The notes under the pieces were generated by a model, which worked only from the letters and a program-made list of their open reading frames with translations, did not search any database and had not been told where the DNA came from. 64,000 nt of DNA from Denticeps clupeoides (lineage: Eukaryota; Chordata; Actinopteri; Clupeiformes; Denticipitidae). Below, in pieces: positions 1 through 12,797 of this stretch. The DNA lies in the NCBI RefSeq assembly GCF_900700375.1, contig NC_041709.1:310001-374000 (forward strand), read 5' to 3'. A program made the position numbers and the translations under genes. Within the stretch, counting starts at the first letter, position 1. Every line of letters begins with the position of its first letter.

Positions 1-194
1 GCTGAGAAGAATCTCACTGGCTGCTGGCTGCTGGGTCACTTCCCAGCCGGTCAGACTGGCTGCACAGCGCGAGCACTAAATCCCCCAGCACATCTGGTTT
101 ATTCAATATAAAATCATTCACTAGGTTAATACATTTCCTTACATACCTCATAATCCATCGAGCTCTTTTTATCTTCAAAAAAAAAAAAAAAAAA
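1..194. other. Unique sequence, no feature seen
   Basis: Window edge. I see no coding exon, RNA gene or repeat here apart from the poly-A run at about 178-194, which adjoins the SINE that follows. Confidence 0.4.
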
Positions 195-409
195 GTGAAG
201 TGATTGTCACATGTGATACACAGCAGCACAGCACACGGTGCACACAGTGAAATTTGTCCTCTGCATTTAACCATCACGCTGAGTGAGCAGTGGGGAGCAG
301 TGTGTGGGGACGGTGCTTTGCTCAGTGGCACCTTGGCGGATCGGGATTCGAACCAGCAACCTTCTGATTACAGGGCTGGTCCCTTAACCGCTAGGCCACC
401 ACAGCCCCA
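195..409 (-). mobile_element. tRNA-derived SINE, type 2, near full length
   Basis: Read on the minus strand it starts with a tRNA-like head (GGCCTAGCGGTTAAGG box A, GGTTCGAATCC box B). The body follows with the CCGTCCCCACACACTGCTCC block, and the element ends in the tail that carries TGTGATTGTCACTTCAC-like sequence next to a poly-A/T run. The same consensus recurs at least a dozen times in the window, which is how the family was recognised. The promoter boxes are those used by RNA polymerase III. Confidence 0.85.
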
Positions 410-3233
410 TCTTTGAGGGTATCACAACACTGGCATGTTGAGAACACAGCGAAAGAAGGTAAACGCTCAAAAAACGTTCGATTCTAGTTCCTGGTAGCCC
501 TCTCTGTTCTAACGTTTAACGCTTTGAACAATGCACGCCTTGTGTCCAACATCAAGCCATCAAAGGGAGCCTGGAGGTTACTGTAGAGCATCCGAGCCCG
601 ACCAGTTCACCCCACCGGGTGACGTCCAGGTCCCCACGCCGGGCGTACCAGCCCTGGGCTCCTTAGTGATGGTTGTAAATGTAAACAATTGACCCACTAG
701 TCATTCCCATCACACACTCGGAGCTAAGTGTTCCCCAGGCCCATTACCTCAGCCCGAGGGCCGCGAGCTGGTCTCTCCCCATGAACGGGAGCTACGTGTG
801 CTTTTATTAATGGAGTCATTTGGCCACCAGTTGATTTCGAGCTCAATATTCTGCAATGCACTGATTGAATGAAATTCACCGCTCCCTTGAGGGGGTCTTT
901 TCACTCTATTCACATGCACAAACACACACACATGCATTGCGAGTGAGGGGAAAACTAGAAAGTTAAGTAATTTTAGTATTTTTGTGAAAATTGTGAAAGC
1001 AAAAACATTTAATCTGACTGCATATGAATATTTAAATATATTTGTACTTTAACATGTTACAGGGTGTGTTTTAATAGCTTTTTTTATATAACATAAATTT
1101 AATTGTCAGTATTAACGTATTAATTGCTGGGATTCATTTAACTCAAATCTGAACATTCTTAAATGGATTTGAACATTTTTTAACTTACCGAAAGTACTGC
1201 AAACAAAGCTGGGCGAGGGACCCACAATTCAGGTCAACTGCCTATGATGTCACCCCAATACAAGCGAATGGGAAGTGACTCCGCTGACGAGTTTCGCACA
1301 CGTAAATATGCATTATAACAAGAATTAATCTTGATTAACTCATTTCAATTTTTTTTATCAATAATAATACATTCGTGCAAGTGCCTAGTTGACAAGGTTG
1401 AGTTTAAGGATTCGTGTGACTTCATGTGCGTACCCTGCAGCCCTTGTTTCCTGTGACCTTGTCTCTCCATTGCAAAGTAGCAAATCCAGCTTCGACCCCC
1501 GGCTACGGCATGTTTGGTTTATTGACTGACCACAGACAACAGTCGTACCACCTTTGCGTTAAATGGGTTTTCATTTTTTATTGGCAGGCCGGTGACTGGG
1601 GTGTTTTATGGGGGCTCTTTGGGGTTTAACAGCTTGGAGCATCAATGTGTGTTTTATTGATGCTTATAAAGCAAAACTAAATATAAGACCAGGAAGCCGC
1701 AGACAAGCACCGGAGATTGTTGATATGGTTACAAATGTGCGCCACAAGGCATAGTAAGGTTAAAAGAAAATGGACTTAAATGTAGTGCAACAGTATGCAA
1801 CAGTAAAAAAAAATATTTCAACATTTAATATGCTTCTACATACAGAAAAAAAAACGTTTCGTAATTCTGATATTATCATATAATGTCGGCATTGAGCTCC
1901 ACAGATAATAAGGGCTCAAATGATTAAAAAAAAATTTTAAATCAATTCCTCATTGGAGATGTAAGTACAATACGTGTTTCTTATTATACATTGTTGTGTG
2001 TGTATTGCGATTAACGCTGCAGTGCATCATTGATCAAAGTATTTTTTTTTTGAGCTAGTGCACAATTCCTGAATGCGTCTGTGTCATTTCATAATCACGA
2101 CTGAAAGTGCTGATAATCAAGAGAAGGTCACCTTCCGGTGGAGCGGTAACTCAGGGCCGCTGGACGTGTCCAACCTCCTCAGTCATTCAGTCTTTTCGCC
2201 GCAATAAATAACTCCATGAAAAATGAGCGGGGACGAATCGGATCATAACCCTGCTGAACTTGAGGTCCCTCCGTCATCGATTATGGAAATAACCCCGGCT
2301 ATGACCTGGGGCCATTATGAGCCTTAAGCATTGATTAAATACGAACAAAAACAAGCTCGGCAATAAAACTGGAGCTGTATTCAATTAGCCGCTCCCGGCC
2401 GTTTAAAAGGATTTCATTCCACGTATGTATATACTCTGTTTTCACGAAATTGGGTTAAGCCCCCCGACAATGCCAGAGCCGGGTAACCTTGGCTAGAGAG
2501 ACTGACCTCCGGCTTTTGACAAAAGGGAACATCTGGAGCCGCGGTCGCGGGGTGATTCAGAGGAAGATAAGCCAAGAGGTCACGCCGAAGCACTTACGAG
2601 TGGCTCTCTTAATTCACCAGCTATGATTCTGCGTTAAAAAAACACAGTCACCGCACGATTTGGCATTTAGATCAATACGTTCTCCAGGCGGACTTCATAA
2701 GTAGGTCATAAGAAGCGTTTTAGATATTAGCACGGGCGAAAGTGAGGAGTGTGGGGAGTTCATGCCTCAGCCTCTCACCCGGGCAATAAACTGTGACATG
2801 AATCATCTGAGATTAAAAACGCCGCGTAAGAGACTTTTTGGACTGTACGGTAGCTCCAGATCGCAGCCAATCTCATTGAAATAAGCGTAAATATTGACCA
2901 CGGTGCAAGGAAATGACACGGTGCGTCCCTCTGGCTTTTTATGGGGTGCAGATGCGACTACTCCCCAGAAGGGATTCATCAACTCGGCCCTGTGATGAAA
3001 CTTCATATTAGCGTCTGGGGCTAATGTCACCGTCTGAACTTTAAACTCTGTCAGGCCTGACTGACGGATGACATTACCCCACCACTAATCCCTTTTCCCA
3101 TTATTCTTTTATCCTACAAGGTTAAAAAAGAAGTCAAGAACAATAATAAGGTGCTTAACTACATAGAACCCCAAAAGTTGGGACACGTTGACCCTGTTTG
3201 GTTTATGCTTCATTTTAAGGGTTGAATTGTAAG

Positions 3234-3271
<38 letters not shown>

Positions 3272-4367
3272 CTCACATCTCTGGGACGTAGGAGGAAGGA
3301 GGCGCACAAGATTGCCATTATGGGACAAATGGATATTTAATAATAACATAGGAAAGAAACAAACCCAAAAGGCATGAGCAGCAAATACAAAGGCAAGGTT
3401 TAGTGTCCCCGTTAATGCAGCAGCGTTGTCCTGCTGCATTCTCCGTCCTTTTACAGGGCTCTGACCACGGACGCTTAATCAGCATCAAGCATGGCGGCGG
3501 CGCCCTGCACACAGATACCAGGGCGATGCCCCCATCCAGGTCAGGGACCTCCAACCAACCTATATTATAGCGTAATATATTACAATCTAATATAAAAACA
3601 AATAAAAAATCTACTTATTAATGCAAAGACATAGAATAAATATTAATAATAACCTTCTAAAGAAATCATGATGAGAAAGAGAAGAAGGGTATGATATTAA
3701 TGGGATTTTTAATAATGGGTTATTTAGTGACAATGTGCAACGCTGTCACTGGCCACATGTCAGCCAGTCACTATTGAGTGAGCTGTCTCTCTAATGAAGT
3801 GACAAGGCAGGAGGAGACACATTTAGGTAATACGCCAAAGCTGTTCCTGTTTATCATGTGCTGCATTCAGGGGCGGGCGTGGCACATATAATTCACTGCT
3901 TACATTTGTCAAAACACGGATGTGTACGGGGGCTAATGATCCACATGAAATGAACGATGCCATAAAAAAGAGAAATCCTCCACTCGCACGGCCATGACGG
4001 GATCCCACTGACTTTGATAAACTGTTAAATGACAGATCATCATGGCAGAGGGGTAATCAAGTCCCCTGGTGTGTGCACTTCTGGTCTCCCCAAAAGCCTC
4101 ATTTTCAGGCAAATTCTGCACCGGTGCCTTTTTAATATAATACTCTCCGCCGGATGGCCGCCCAAAGATCATGAGCACATTTAGCCGGTCATTAACTTGA
4201 ACTAGAAGTACCCGTCCGGAGTCTGGTGATGACCTGTTTCCATGTGAACCGAGTCTCATAAAGAATAAAGATCTTCCTCATAATAGAAACAAACTGGACA
4301 ATCTGCAATTATTCTTCAAATCAGCATCCATTCAACGCCATTTAAAACCACGCTGCTTTAAACATTG
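410..4367. other. Gene-poor region distal to nkx6.1, possible conserved non-coding elements
   Basis: No ORF here resembles a protein family. The stretch is mostly unique, AT-rich sequence. Blocks of mixed, non-repetitive, homeodomain-site-rich sequence stand out at about 2080-2760 and 3820-4260 (for example ATTCAATTAGCC near 2380). This is what regulatory deserts around developmental homeobox genes often look like. Conservation cannot be tested here, so the enhancer reading is inference. A (TG)n microsatellite lies at 3236-3268. Confidence 0.35.
3236..3268. repeat. (TG)n microsatellite
   Basis: An uninterrupted run of TG dinucleotides of about 16 units. Confidence 0.95.
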
Positions 4368-4500
4368 ACATTTACGGCATTTATCAGACGCCCTACTTAC
4401 AGGGCGACACACAGTCCCCCTGGAGACCGCTCGGGGACATAATGGTGGCAAGTGGAGTTGAACCTGGGACTTTGTGTGTTGCCACAGAGCCACTGCCGCC
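4368..4500 (-). mobile_element. tRNA-derived SINE, type 1, degraded
   Basis: The plus strand opens with the L2-like tail (CATTTACGGCATTTATCAGACGCC) and runs back to a box-B relic (GTTGAACCTGGG). It is clearly diverged from the other type 1 copies, so it is probably an old insertion. Confidence 0.7.
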
Positions 4501-6154
4501 AACATCATGCATGTCAGTAAAGGCCGTACGCTCCCACCATCCTCCTCCCTTGTAAACACGAGGGACCCGGCGCGCAGTTTTAATTTCATTAAGGACATCA
4601 TACACGGACCATGCACTTTATCACCTTTTTTTTTATTGTCTTCCTAATTCATTGCATCGGCATTCCCGCCGGCGCGTATAACTCTCGTGCCGGTGATTGA
4701 GGGCCTGTGCGCCTTCCCTCGCCGGCCCGGGCGCAAATGCATGTATAATACGGCTTTGATTTGGGCGGCGGTGCAGGGCTCTGCAGAAATCCATTACTCC
4801 ACTGCCATTTTCCTAAGTGTTTGCACCCCGCCACGACCCTGCCACTTTATCTGTTGGTTTTTATTTTCAGAGTGCATGCTGTCCATATGTTACTCTAATA
4901 GTTGCTATAATTCTTGGGCAATAGGGCTCGTGTTTTATTGGTTCCGAGCTATTAAAACCAAAAAAAAAAAGAGAGAGAGAGACCTGAAGAAGGACAGAAG
5001 AATGCATTTTAATAAAATCCTCGGCTAGCAATACGCTAATGGCCTGACACTGATGTATTTGCATAGAGATGAATTACACTGAGGCGGCCTGACGTGACTT
5101 TTAAAATATGATGGAGGAGGTTATTATTGTCGCACTATGATACGCGTTAACGGGTTATTTTAGCACAGCTACTGCTAATAAAATTCCTCGGCCAACAGGG
5201 ACGGCTTTCTTCTTTCTTTCTTTCTTCCTTTTTTTAATCCCTCCATCGTGGCCGCTGTCATTTTGTCATTATTCCTGTCAGGTCCACCCCTGCAGAGAAA
5301 AACAACCCCACAATGGACTTTAAGAAAGTGGGCGGCCTTCAGCCTCTTCATCCATCATGCAGTTTCGGGGCGACGTCCGTCCGCGAGCGAGAAGCAGAAA
5401 GGGGGCGGGCTTCATTAAGGAAGATTACGGCAGAGGCCGGAGATAAACGTCACCGCGACACTATCCGCTTCTACAAACACACATAATCCGTCCCTGCAGC
5501 GCCAGGTGAGGCGTCCTAAACGCGCGAAGGGACACCCACCAGGTCCCCATTATTCACACTGGCTGATCCCGAGCTGCTCTTTATCACAGGCGGCCAGATA
5601 AGGGCGCCGTTTGCTCTGTGGGAGCGCAGCCTCTCGTGACACATGGCCTTGTGGTGTAATCTCTTGTAGGACACGTTCGGCTGAGAGGACACCAATGGGC
5701 CCGATTCGTCCGGACTGTTTCCACGTGGATAAGAGGCCCGGGCGCTAACTTGGAACAGCGCTGCGTCCTCGGGATCTGCGTCCCAGTTGTCTGGACCTTG
5801 AAGACGAGAGAATAACTGGCCATGTCCATCTGTAATGAACCGAGTTAGAATGGGAGGAGCTTGATGATTGACAGAGTGTTAAATATCGTGTTCATGCCAT
5901 CGGGTAAAAGATGTTTAATCAGCTGAATATAACTATACATCTGCACATTGTGTGCAATATGTTTTTACGTAGTAATGAATGTTTGATTTTATTTATGAGG
6001 AAGAATCGCTCCTAATTTTGTTGTACAATGACAATAAAAAGATCTTCTATAACAGGTACTCATAGGTACATACAGGGTTTGGTGTCCAGCCTACATGAGC
6101 AAATCACATGCTTAGCGCCAGCTTGAAAATCGTGTCCCCAGAATGGCTGCTGTG
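4501..6154. other. Unique sequence, possible nkx6.1-region regulatory DNA
   Basis: No gene seen. The interval 4620-5160 contains dense motif-like sequence, including an ATTTGCAT octamer near 5057 and several TAAT cores, next to a polypyrimidine CTTT repeat at about 5209-5230. Calling it a regulatory element is inference from its position and texture only. Confidence 0.3.
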
Positions 6155-6330
6155 AGTGTCCCCGTAATCAGAATATTGTCGGTTCCACTGAGCGAAGCAC
6201 CGTCCCCACACCCTGCACCCCGGGTGCCTGTCATGGCTGCCCACTGCTCACCAAGTGTGATTGGTTAAAAACAGAGGACATATTTTGTTGTGTCACCATG
6301 TGCTGTGCTGCAGTGTATCACAATTGACTT
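6155..6330 (+). mobile_element. tRNA-derived SINE, type 2, head partly lost
   Basis: It retains the body block CACCGTCCCCACACC and the tail block TGTGCTGTGCTGCAGTGTAT, on the plus strand. Only the CCCCGTAATCAGAA remnant of the tRNA-like head remains. Confidence 0.75.
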
Positions 6331-6615
6331 TTCGCGACGTTCACAAATGTCCCATAAACCATCATCCTGTCCCCACGCAGCAGTCTTTGATGCAGAATTG
6401 ACTGTTGAGCCAATGAAGTTTCGTGAAGCATCTAAAGCATCCTGCATTTTGTCTCGAGGACGCCGTTTAATTGGCATTTGTAACGTCTGGCCCATCACTA
6501 CTTGGACCACGTCACGTTCTGGACGGAGAAAACACTTTGGGGTCAGAGCTGCTTCCATGGCCATGACATGGACCATTTCTGCAATATCAAATGATTATGG
6601 TTTACTTTAGAATTA

Positions 6616-6823
6616 TTTACATTTACATTTATGGCATTTATCAGTCGCCCTTATCCAGAGCGACTTACAATCAGTAGTAACAGGGACAGTCCCCCCCTGG
6701 AGCAACTTAGGGTTAAGTGTCTTGCTCAGGGACACTATGGTAGTAAGTGGGATTTGAACCTGTGACTCCGTAGTCTTCTGGTTCATAGGCGAGTGTGTTA
6801 CCCACTAGGCTACTACCATCCCA
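6616..6823 (-). mobile_element. tRNA-derived SINE, type 1, near full length
   Basis: On the plus strand it runs from the L2-like tail (TTACATTTACATTTATGGC) to the head GTAACACACTCGCC in reverse complement (GGCGAGTGTGTTACCC). A box B-like GATTTGAACCTG sits between. The 3' part (ATCCAGAGCGACTTACAA) is the tail shared with the L2 LINEs of this window. Confidence 0.85.
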
Positions 6824-9510
6824 TTTAAAAGCGTGACCCTCTGTGAGTAGGTGGGATGGGACGTACTGTCATGTCTGCATCTGGACAGCTGTGCTAATGT
6901 GTATTCGCCTGGCAGCGCAGTAGATCCAGCGAGCAGATGCTCAGTGCCGGGCCCCAAGGCACCGAACTCGTGTTCGCGACACCTGCAGATCATATTTCCT
7001 CTCATGTACGAGCTGCCAGAGCTGGGGAACGCTGGATTCCTGGTCCCAACTCCCATTCCAGGAGCTGGAGATGATTAACATGTTGGGAACGTTCACAATT
7101 CTTCAGAATTCTTAAAGGAGAGCGCTGATAAGCGCTGAGATGACTGCGACAGGTCCTGTATGTCAACAAGTGGCATTGAGACCGCGTTGCCAGATTGAGC
7201 AAAATTGCATGTTGAGAATAGGTATTGAGGAACCCATTTCCGATGTAAGTATGTTCAGTATTAACAGTCAAACTTACTTTCATCAGCTTTGTGTGAGTTT
7301 TGCCACATTTACGGAGAATTTTAAGCTGAAACCATCAGGTGTCTGGCAACAAGGCGTGTGTGTGCAACCTTCTTAAACTTTGTGTATGAACGCATCATTG
7401 AAGTTCATCTTTTGGTGGTCAGAAAGTAGAGCTGGGTGGGCAGTTCTCCCCCCTCCGGGACACAAACTAGCAGCACTTTTCTGAGTCTGTAAAAGACGTT
7501 CTCACGAGATAAATGGTGTGACTATTCTATTGTGGCATCATGGCTATATATCTACAAGAATTTATCCAAAATCCATCCAGGAGGTGAAGGGTTTGTTTAC
7601 CCACAAACCCAAGAAGAGGTCCAGTCAGTTTAATGCAGACGTCTCCCCTGCTTATGAGTGCTTGTGTTGAACCCGGGAACCAACACACAGGGGTTTGTCT
7701 CCAAGGTGCCTGGGGTTCTTTCTCAAATAAATGTGAATGTTGAATAATAAGTGTCAATAGGAGTGTGGACCCACTGAGGAGCTTTTACCATGTTTTTTAA
7801 TCAGGTTTTTAATCACTTTTCCAATATTTCAAAAATAAATCAGGTCTTAAATAAATCATCCATTGGTCTCTGTGATGGTCAAAGCGGTGGGCAGCATCGG
7901 CCAGGCCAGGTTTTGTGATGGATCCCCGTTTGGAGAGGTAAGACCGGTTAAGTGACTGTGATGTTACGTGGTCTTACTGGCGAAGCATTAGACAGGAATG
8001 GAAGGCCAGCAGCTGGCGGAATGACAAGCAGCATCAGCAGCATCAGTAGCATGGTGGCCCTGGTGGTGGCCCTGGTGGTGGCCTGGAGCCAGTCCCCACA
8101 TCTCCAGAAGGTCAGAAGGCGGCTGTCGCACCTGTTACACGCCGTGTCCCCTTTATAACCCAACAATAAACTCAGATGGACCATCAGCTGGTTTCGTTGG
8201 CATTTATTTCGAAAGCACCAAAGGAAACATGAAAAATGCACAAGCAGACAGTCACACCAGAAATTAAACTGCAACCTGAAATTAAATTTCAAAAAATTAT
8301 AAAAAGATTTTATTTTGTTCTAATGAGCTCCGCCACATCGAAAACGTCGCAGAATTCGCTTAGAATTCGTTTTTGGGGACAGATTGTTGCGTTCGTTTAA
8401 TTCACCTTTTCTCACGAAAGTAATTGATAACCCGTGGCCAGACTCCACTGGGGTTGCCATGGAAATGTACCCGCGACCCCATAATAAACTAAAACCGAGC
8501 CGCTGGAACAGATGAAGCGGTTACATTTCGCATCGATTTTCTCCCCGATTCGCTGACGATTACGATCCGATGTTCAGCTCTGGCTGAAGGACTGGCTGGT
8601 ATCGGTGTGACCGCACTTTTACTTTTTCGTTTCGCGGAAAACTGGAAAAGAAGAAAAAACAATAACGGGGAAATTCTTTTTTTTATTGCTGACAAAACAA
8701 TTGAAATGGCCTCGTGTAATTTAGCGATTGAAAATATATTTTTTGTTATATAGCATTTTTCGATACATATCGAGAGAGGGAGGAATGGTACTAATTTATT
8801 CCGCCTAATTGAAATGTGAAATGAACATCGCGACGTTCCTGCCTTCAGATCCAAATTCATCCCCAAAATGTAGAACTTCTCCAGCAACCTCCACAGCTTC
8901 TTATGGGTTCGGACTCAACGTGACATGCATTTCAATTTATTTATATCATTTATTAAGTTCTGTTCTAAATTTGGGGAAAAAAAAACGTTTAGAGAACGGA
9001 ATTCACTGAAATTCGACCCTCGTTTCTGTAATTAATTTTTTTTTATTCCATGAACGTTGAGAATGTAATGTACACTCGGTGTGAGCTCGTTTTTAAAACC
9101 GATTAAAAAACAGAAATAAAAAAATAGAAATAAAATAATAATAATAATCCGTCGTGAAATATCGGTCCTGAAGATGGCGGGACGGATCAGATGAGTGAAA
9201 TATTTATCAATCAATCCGACAACAAGAGCAGCAAACTTTTCTAACAAAACTTACTAAAATATTTTTTACACGTCAGCACAAATCGTCATAATAATATTAA
9301 GAAGAAGAAGAATTCCCCGCGTAAACAGTCGCTTTATCCAAAGGCATTCTATCGATTCAGCAGATTGTGGTTTAAAAAAAAAAAGAATATTAACTTAAAT
9401 AAAATTATCTGAAAATGTGCGGAAATTTTTTAAAGATAAAAAATAATAATAAAACCACTGAGCGTTCGTCTTCGGGGCTACAGTCAGTTTAAAACAGTGA
9501 TCAAAATGAC
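6824..9510. other. Unique sequence between SINE and nkx6.1 3' UTR
   Basis: No supported gene. A short ATC/GGTGGCC-rich simple repeat lies at about 8016-8090. The stretch 8160-9510 is AT-rich, with several AATAAA-like strings that are not assignable to a gene. The region downstream of nkx6.1 may hold regulatory DNA, but nothing diagnostic is visible. Confidence 0.3.
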
Positions 9511-10030
9511 TTTATTAAATAAAAGTGCAATACATGAGCCTGCAATGCGCGTGTCACCGTTACAAACGTAAAATATCATATAAATTAAAGAGTCGTATGG
9601 GAATTATGACGACACGAATGCATTTATATTACAAATAGATCCCAGTTGTTACAGGATGCGGGTTTTTATTTTTCTCATCTACTCATGAAATGATATCGGC
9701 CGATCTGCAACGCCGAGAAATAGAATTTATGGGAAAATGTGCCGAAATATATATATTTTTAAAATTATATATATCTTCATCCAGGAGAACATTAGTTTTG
9801 ATGATGATGATAATTATGACAGAAATGGTTTCTAACGCAGTCAGACGGGTTCGTTAAAAAAGCGATTTTTCCCCCCTTTCCTGTACAAAAAAAAACAACT
9901 TATTTTACACATAAATATTCACAGCGATAGAATTTCTATTCGACACAACTCACGTCGTTATTTACAGGTCGGGACGGGAGCGGGAACGTGTCCCCGGGAA
10001 CGTGTCCCCGGGAACGTGTCCCGGGAATGT
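9511..10030 (-). other. nkx6.1: nkx6.1 3' UTR with candidate poly(A) signal
   Basis: The first good AATAAA on the minus strand downstream of the nkx6.1 stop codon lies at 9511-9516, giving a 3' UTR of about 520 bases. The UTR is AT-rich in contrast to the GC-rich coding exons. The real end could lie further downstream. Confidence 0.45.
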
Positions 10031-11114
10031 CTACGAGCTGTCGCCCTCCGACGCGTGGGTCGCTTTGCGCTTCTTCAGCAGCTGCGCGATCTTCTCGTCG
10101 TCCGAGTTGGGGTCCAGCGGCTTGTTGTAGTCTTCGTCCTCCTCCTCCTCCTCCTCGTTCTCCGACGCGCCCTTCAGCCGCTCCGTCTCCGAGTCCTGCT
10201 TCTTCTTGGCGGACGCCATCTCCGCCGCGTGTCGCTTCCGCCACTTGGTCCTGCGGTTCTGGAACCAGACCTGGGGACGAAGCGGCGTCGCCGGTCAGCC
10301 TGTGTGGGGTGAATGGGGGGCTGGGGGGGGGTTGACCTCTCACCTTGACCTGGCTCTCGGTCATGCCCAGCGAGTAGGCCAGGCGCGCCCGCTCCGGTCC
10401 CGCCAGGTACTTGGTCTGCTCGAACGTCTTCTCCAGCGCGAAGATCTGCTGTCCGGAGAAGGTGGGCCGCGTGTGCTTCCGCTTGCCGTCCTTGTCCAGC
10501 AGGACGGAGCTGGGGTCTGCGGGGGACAAGAGCGCGTGTTTAATGCGCCCCGACAAGCCGCTTCCGGGGTACAGCGGGAGACACTCACGGGCCGAGCAGC
10601 TGAAGCGGGCGTCTCTCCACGGGGCGCCCTGCACGACCCCCGGCCAGAAGATGGGGGTCCTGCCCGGCAGCTCGGTCAGGGGTTTGGGGTACCGGGCCGC
10701 GGCCGCCGCCGCCGCCGCCGCCGCCGCCGCCCCCGGGCTGAAGTAGAGTCCCGGTGGGGGCGGCGGGCTCAGGCTGCCGAAGCGGGGCAGCGCGGTCAGA
10801 ATCCCGGCCGAGGAGGTCGCGGCCGCCGCAGCCGCCGCCGCCGCCGCCGGGCGGCTCAGGATGTCGTTTATTCCGTGGGGGGTCGCCGCCGAGCACTGGT
10901 GCGGGGACCCGAGGGACAGGGACAGTCCCGCCGTCTTAATCCCAGGAGAGGAGACCGGGATGCCGCCGGGGTTGGGGGACGTGGCGGCGGGAGAGGCGGA
11001 CGGGGCCTGGGGGTACGCCGGGTACAGGGGGGTCTTCATCTCGGCCATGCTGTGCAGCGCTGCGAGGGGCGGGGTCCCGAGCAGAAAAGCGTCCATCTGT
11101 CCCGCGGTTAACAT
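10031..11114 (-). CDS. nkx6.1: Homeobox protein Nkx6.1
   Basis: Nkx6.1 is a nuclear homeodomain repressor that patterns the ventral neural tube and specifies pancreatic beta cells. Coding exons are 10589-11114, 10344-10516 and 10031-10270, with phases closing to 312 residues. The start is the first ATG of the exon (11114), giving [20 protein letters not shown]; upstream codons lack an ATG. Exon 1 carries the Nkx6 signature [13 protein letters not shown], the Groucho-binding TN-like motif [10 protein letters not shown], two polyalanine tracts written mostly as GCC codons, and the conserved RTPIFWPGV block. The homeodomain starts near [15 protein letters not shown] and is split by intron 2 just before [11 protein letters not shown]. 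The C-terminus has an acidic [20 protein letters not shown] stretch, as in Nkx6.1. Nkx6.2 is less likely: KRKHT rather than KKKHS, and NPGG and DYNKP are Nkx6.1-like. Donors are GTGAGT and GTGAGA; acceptors are CCCGCAG and CCCCAG. Confidence 0.95.
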
Positions 11115-11264
11115 CGCCAACTTTCCCCCGGCAGCGGGCCGCCTCGGTACTAACAGCCAGCGCCGCGCCGCGGGGAGGGAGGCGCCATGACCCGGTCAGC
11201 TCCGCCGCCGCCGCCGCCGGGATGGAGAGATGGAGAGATGGAGAGATCTGGGGGGGGGAAGAAA

Positions 11265-11360
11265 CGACGCTCCGAAGTTGCAGCGCGCGGCGCGGGAAGT
11301 ATAGGGGCGCGGGGCGCGCGCGCGCGTGACGTGGCGGGAACTGAGCTCCCATTGGCGCCT
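11265..11360 (-). promoter_or_regulatory. nkx6.1: Candidate nkx6.1 core promoter
   Basis: Reading the minus strand, an inverted CCAAT box (ATTGG on plus, 11351-11355), a CRE-like TGACGT (11327-11332) and a TATACT element (about 11299-11305) precede the gene in the expected order. A start near 11270 would leave a 5' UTR of about 155 bases. The block lies in a CpG-rich island spanning about 10000-11400. Confidence 0.45.
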
Positions 11361-12119
11361 TCCGTCGGCCGCGCCTTTTCACGTCGCCGCTATTCAACAA
11401 AAAAAGAAGAAGAAGAAGAAGAAGAAGAAGAAACGGGACAAAATCGATGGAGTCAATTTGTGATCTTCTCTGTATGTGTTTTTTTTTTTTATTAATGGTC
11501 ACGTGACCCCGCAACTAAAAGTCGGGTCCGGTTCGGGTCTGGTTCGGGTCTGGTTCTGTTCCCCAGATCAACTCCGGATTCAGGAGTATTTTTTAGAAGA
11601 AATGACAACGTAAAAAACCTTTATTTTTAAAAACGTTTAAAAACGTAAATTATTAACGTTTAATGAAGATTTCAAACGTGACACTCGATTTTACTAATTC
11701 GGCAAACCAACAACAGCAACATTTATTATAATACCAATAATTACTGTATTATTATTAGTAGTAGTTATAGTAAAAAAAAATAGATTTAATAAAAATAACA
11801 ACAATAATACTCGTTCGATGGTGTTGTACATGACAACTATAATATTATAATGCACTATTAGATTATATGTAAAATAATATATTATTGTAATATTATTATA
11901 CACAATTTGACATTTTTATTATGGTTATTATAATATTAAGAGTGCCACGACTCTTTCGGTTTGGTTATTAACTTTAAAAATGCCACGAAGGCCGGTCTGT
12001 TGACGTAGGGCGTGGGGGGGGGGGCAGTAAACCGGTAAATGTCGGGGGGGGGGTCGGCGTGGGACCGTCTGCTCATTTACTGACCCGCGTTCAAACGCCA
12101 CTTATTAACGCAACTGAGG
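11361..12119. other. Spacer upstream of nkx6.1, no gene seen
   Basis: It holds a (GAA)n run at about 11404-11433, an AT-rich stretch with many TTATTA repeats (about 11700-11935), and short G runs near 12010-12050. No coding signal is seen. Confidence 0.4.
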
Positions 12120-12230
12120 AAAGCAGAGTGAAAGCGACGTGATCGTCACAACGAAATGTGTCCTCAGTACGGGGGGACAGCGTGTCCCCACCACCCCGTC
12201 CGGATTCGAACCGGCAACCTTCTGATTTCG
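12120..12230 (-). mobile_element. tRNA-derived SINE, type 2, degraded
   Basis: The box B relic GGATTCGAACCGGCAACC and the tail AGTGAAAGCGACGTGATCGTC can be recognised, but the middle is shortened. Confidence 0.6.
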
Positions 12231-12797
12231 GATGCACATGACTGAAACACCCGCATACAAGAAGAACAGAATTTAGCGGCTGTGACACACACAAATAATC
12301 AAAAAGGTGAAAGTGGCAATAATTTCATATCTACAGATGTTTCAGTCTACAGATGGAAAAAATGATTGTATTGCTGCTCAGAGAACAACAGGGTGACAGA
12401 ATTTGTTTCTCTTTACACATGAAATAATTTTTTCATAGAAATTAATGTTTGATCAACGTGTGACGGCTTTTTAGTCACATTAAAAACGTTGTTAACAACT
12501 TATATAAATAATTGTTTTCCATTCAGTTGGTGCCTAAGACTTTAAGAATAATGGTTCAAACTCTCATAGTTCAACTGATTTCAATACAGATTTCAACTAT
12601 TATTCAAGCATTATTTAATCAAGTTATGTACTTGTTATTTTATTACTATCGTCATTTGTATTTGCTCTTCTGTCTTTCTTCAGCTGCCAGTCTGGAGCCG
12701 CAGGTCAGTGGAAGGAGGAGGAAAAGTGCAGCGCTGCTGACCCCACGCGGTGGAAGTGGGAATTACAACAGCAGCAACTCTCCGTCCACAGCTGAAA
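12231..12797. other. AT-rich spacer, nothing recognised
   Basis: No gene-like ORF, RNA gene or known repeat recognised. Confidence 0.4.

Noticed and set aside
10206-11111. A 301-codon plus-strand ORF opposite nkx6.1
   Set aside because: It is an antisense shadow of GC-rich, GCC-repeat coding sequence, with R/G-rich low-complexity content.
10031-11114. nkx6.2 as the identity of the homeobox gene
   Set aside because: The KRKHT homeodomain start, the polyalanine tracts, the NPGG motif and the [12 protein letters not shown] end fit Nkx6.1 better.
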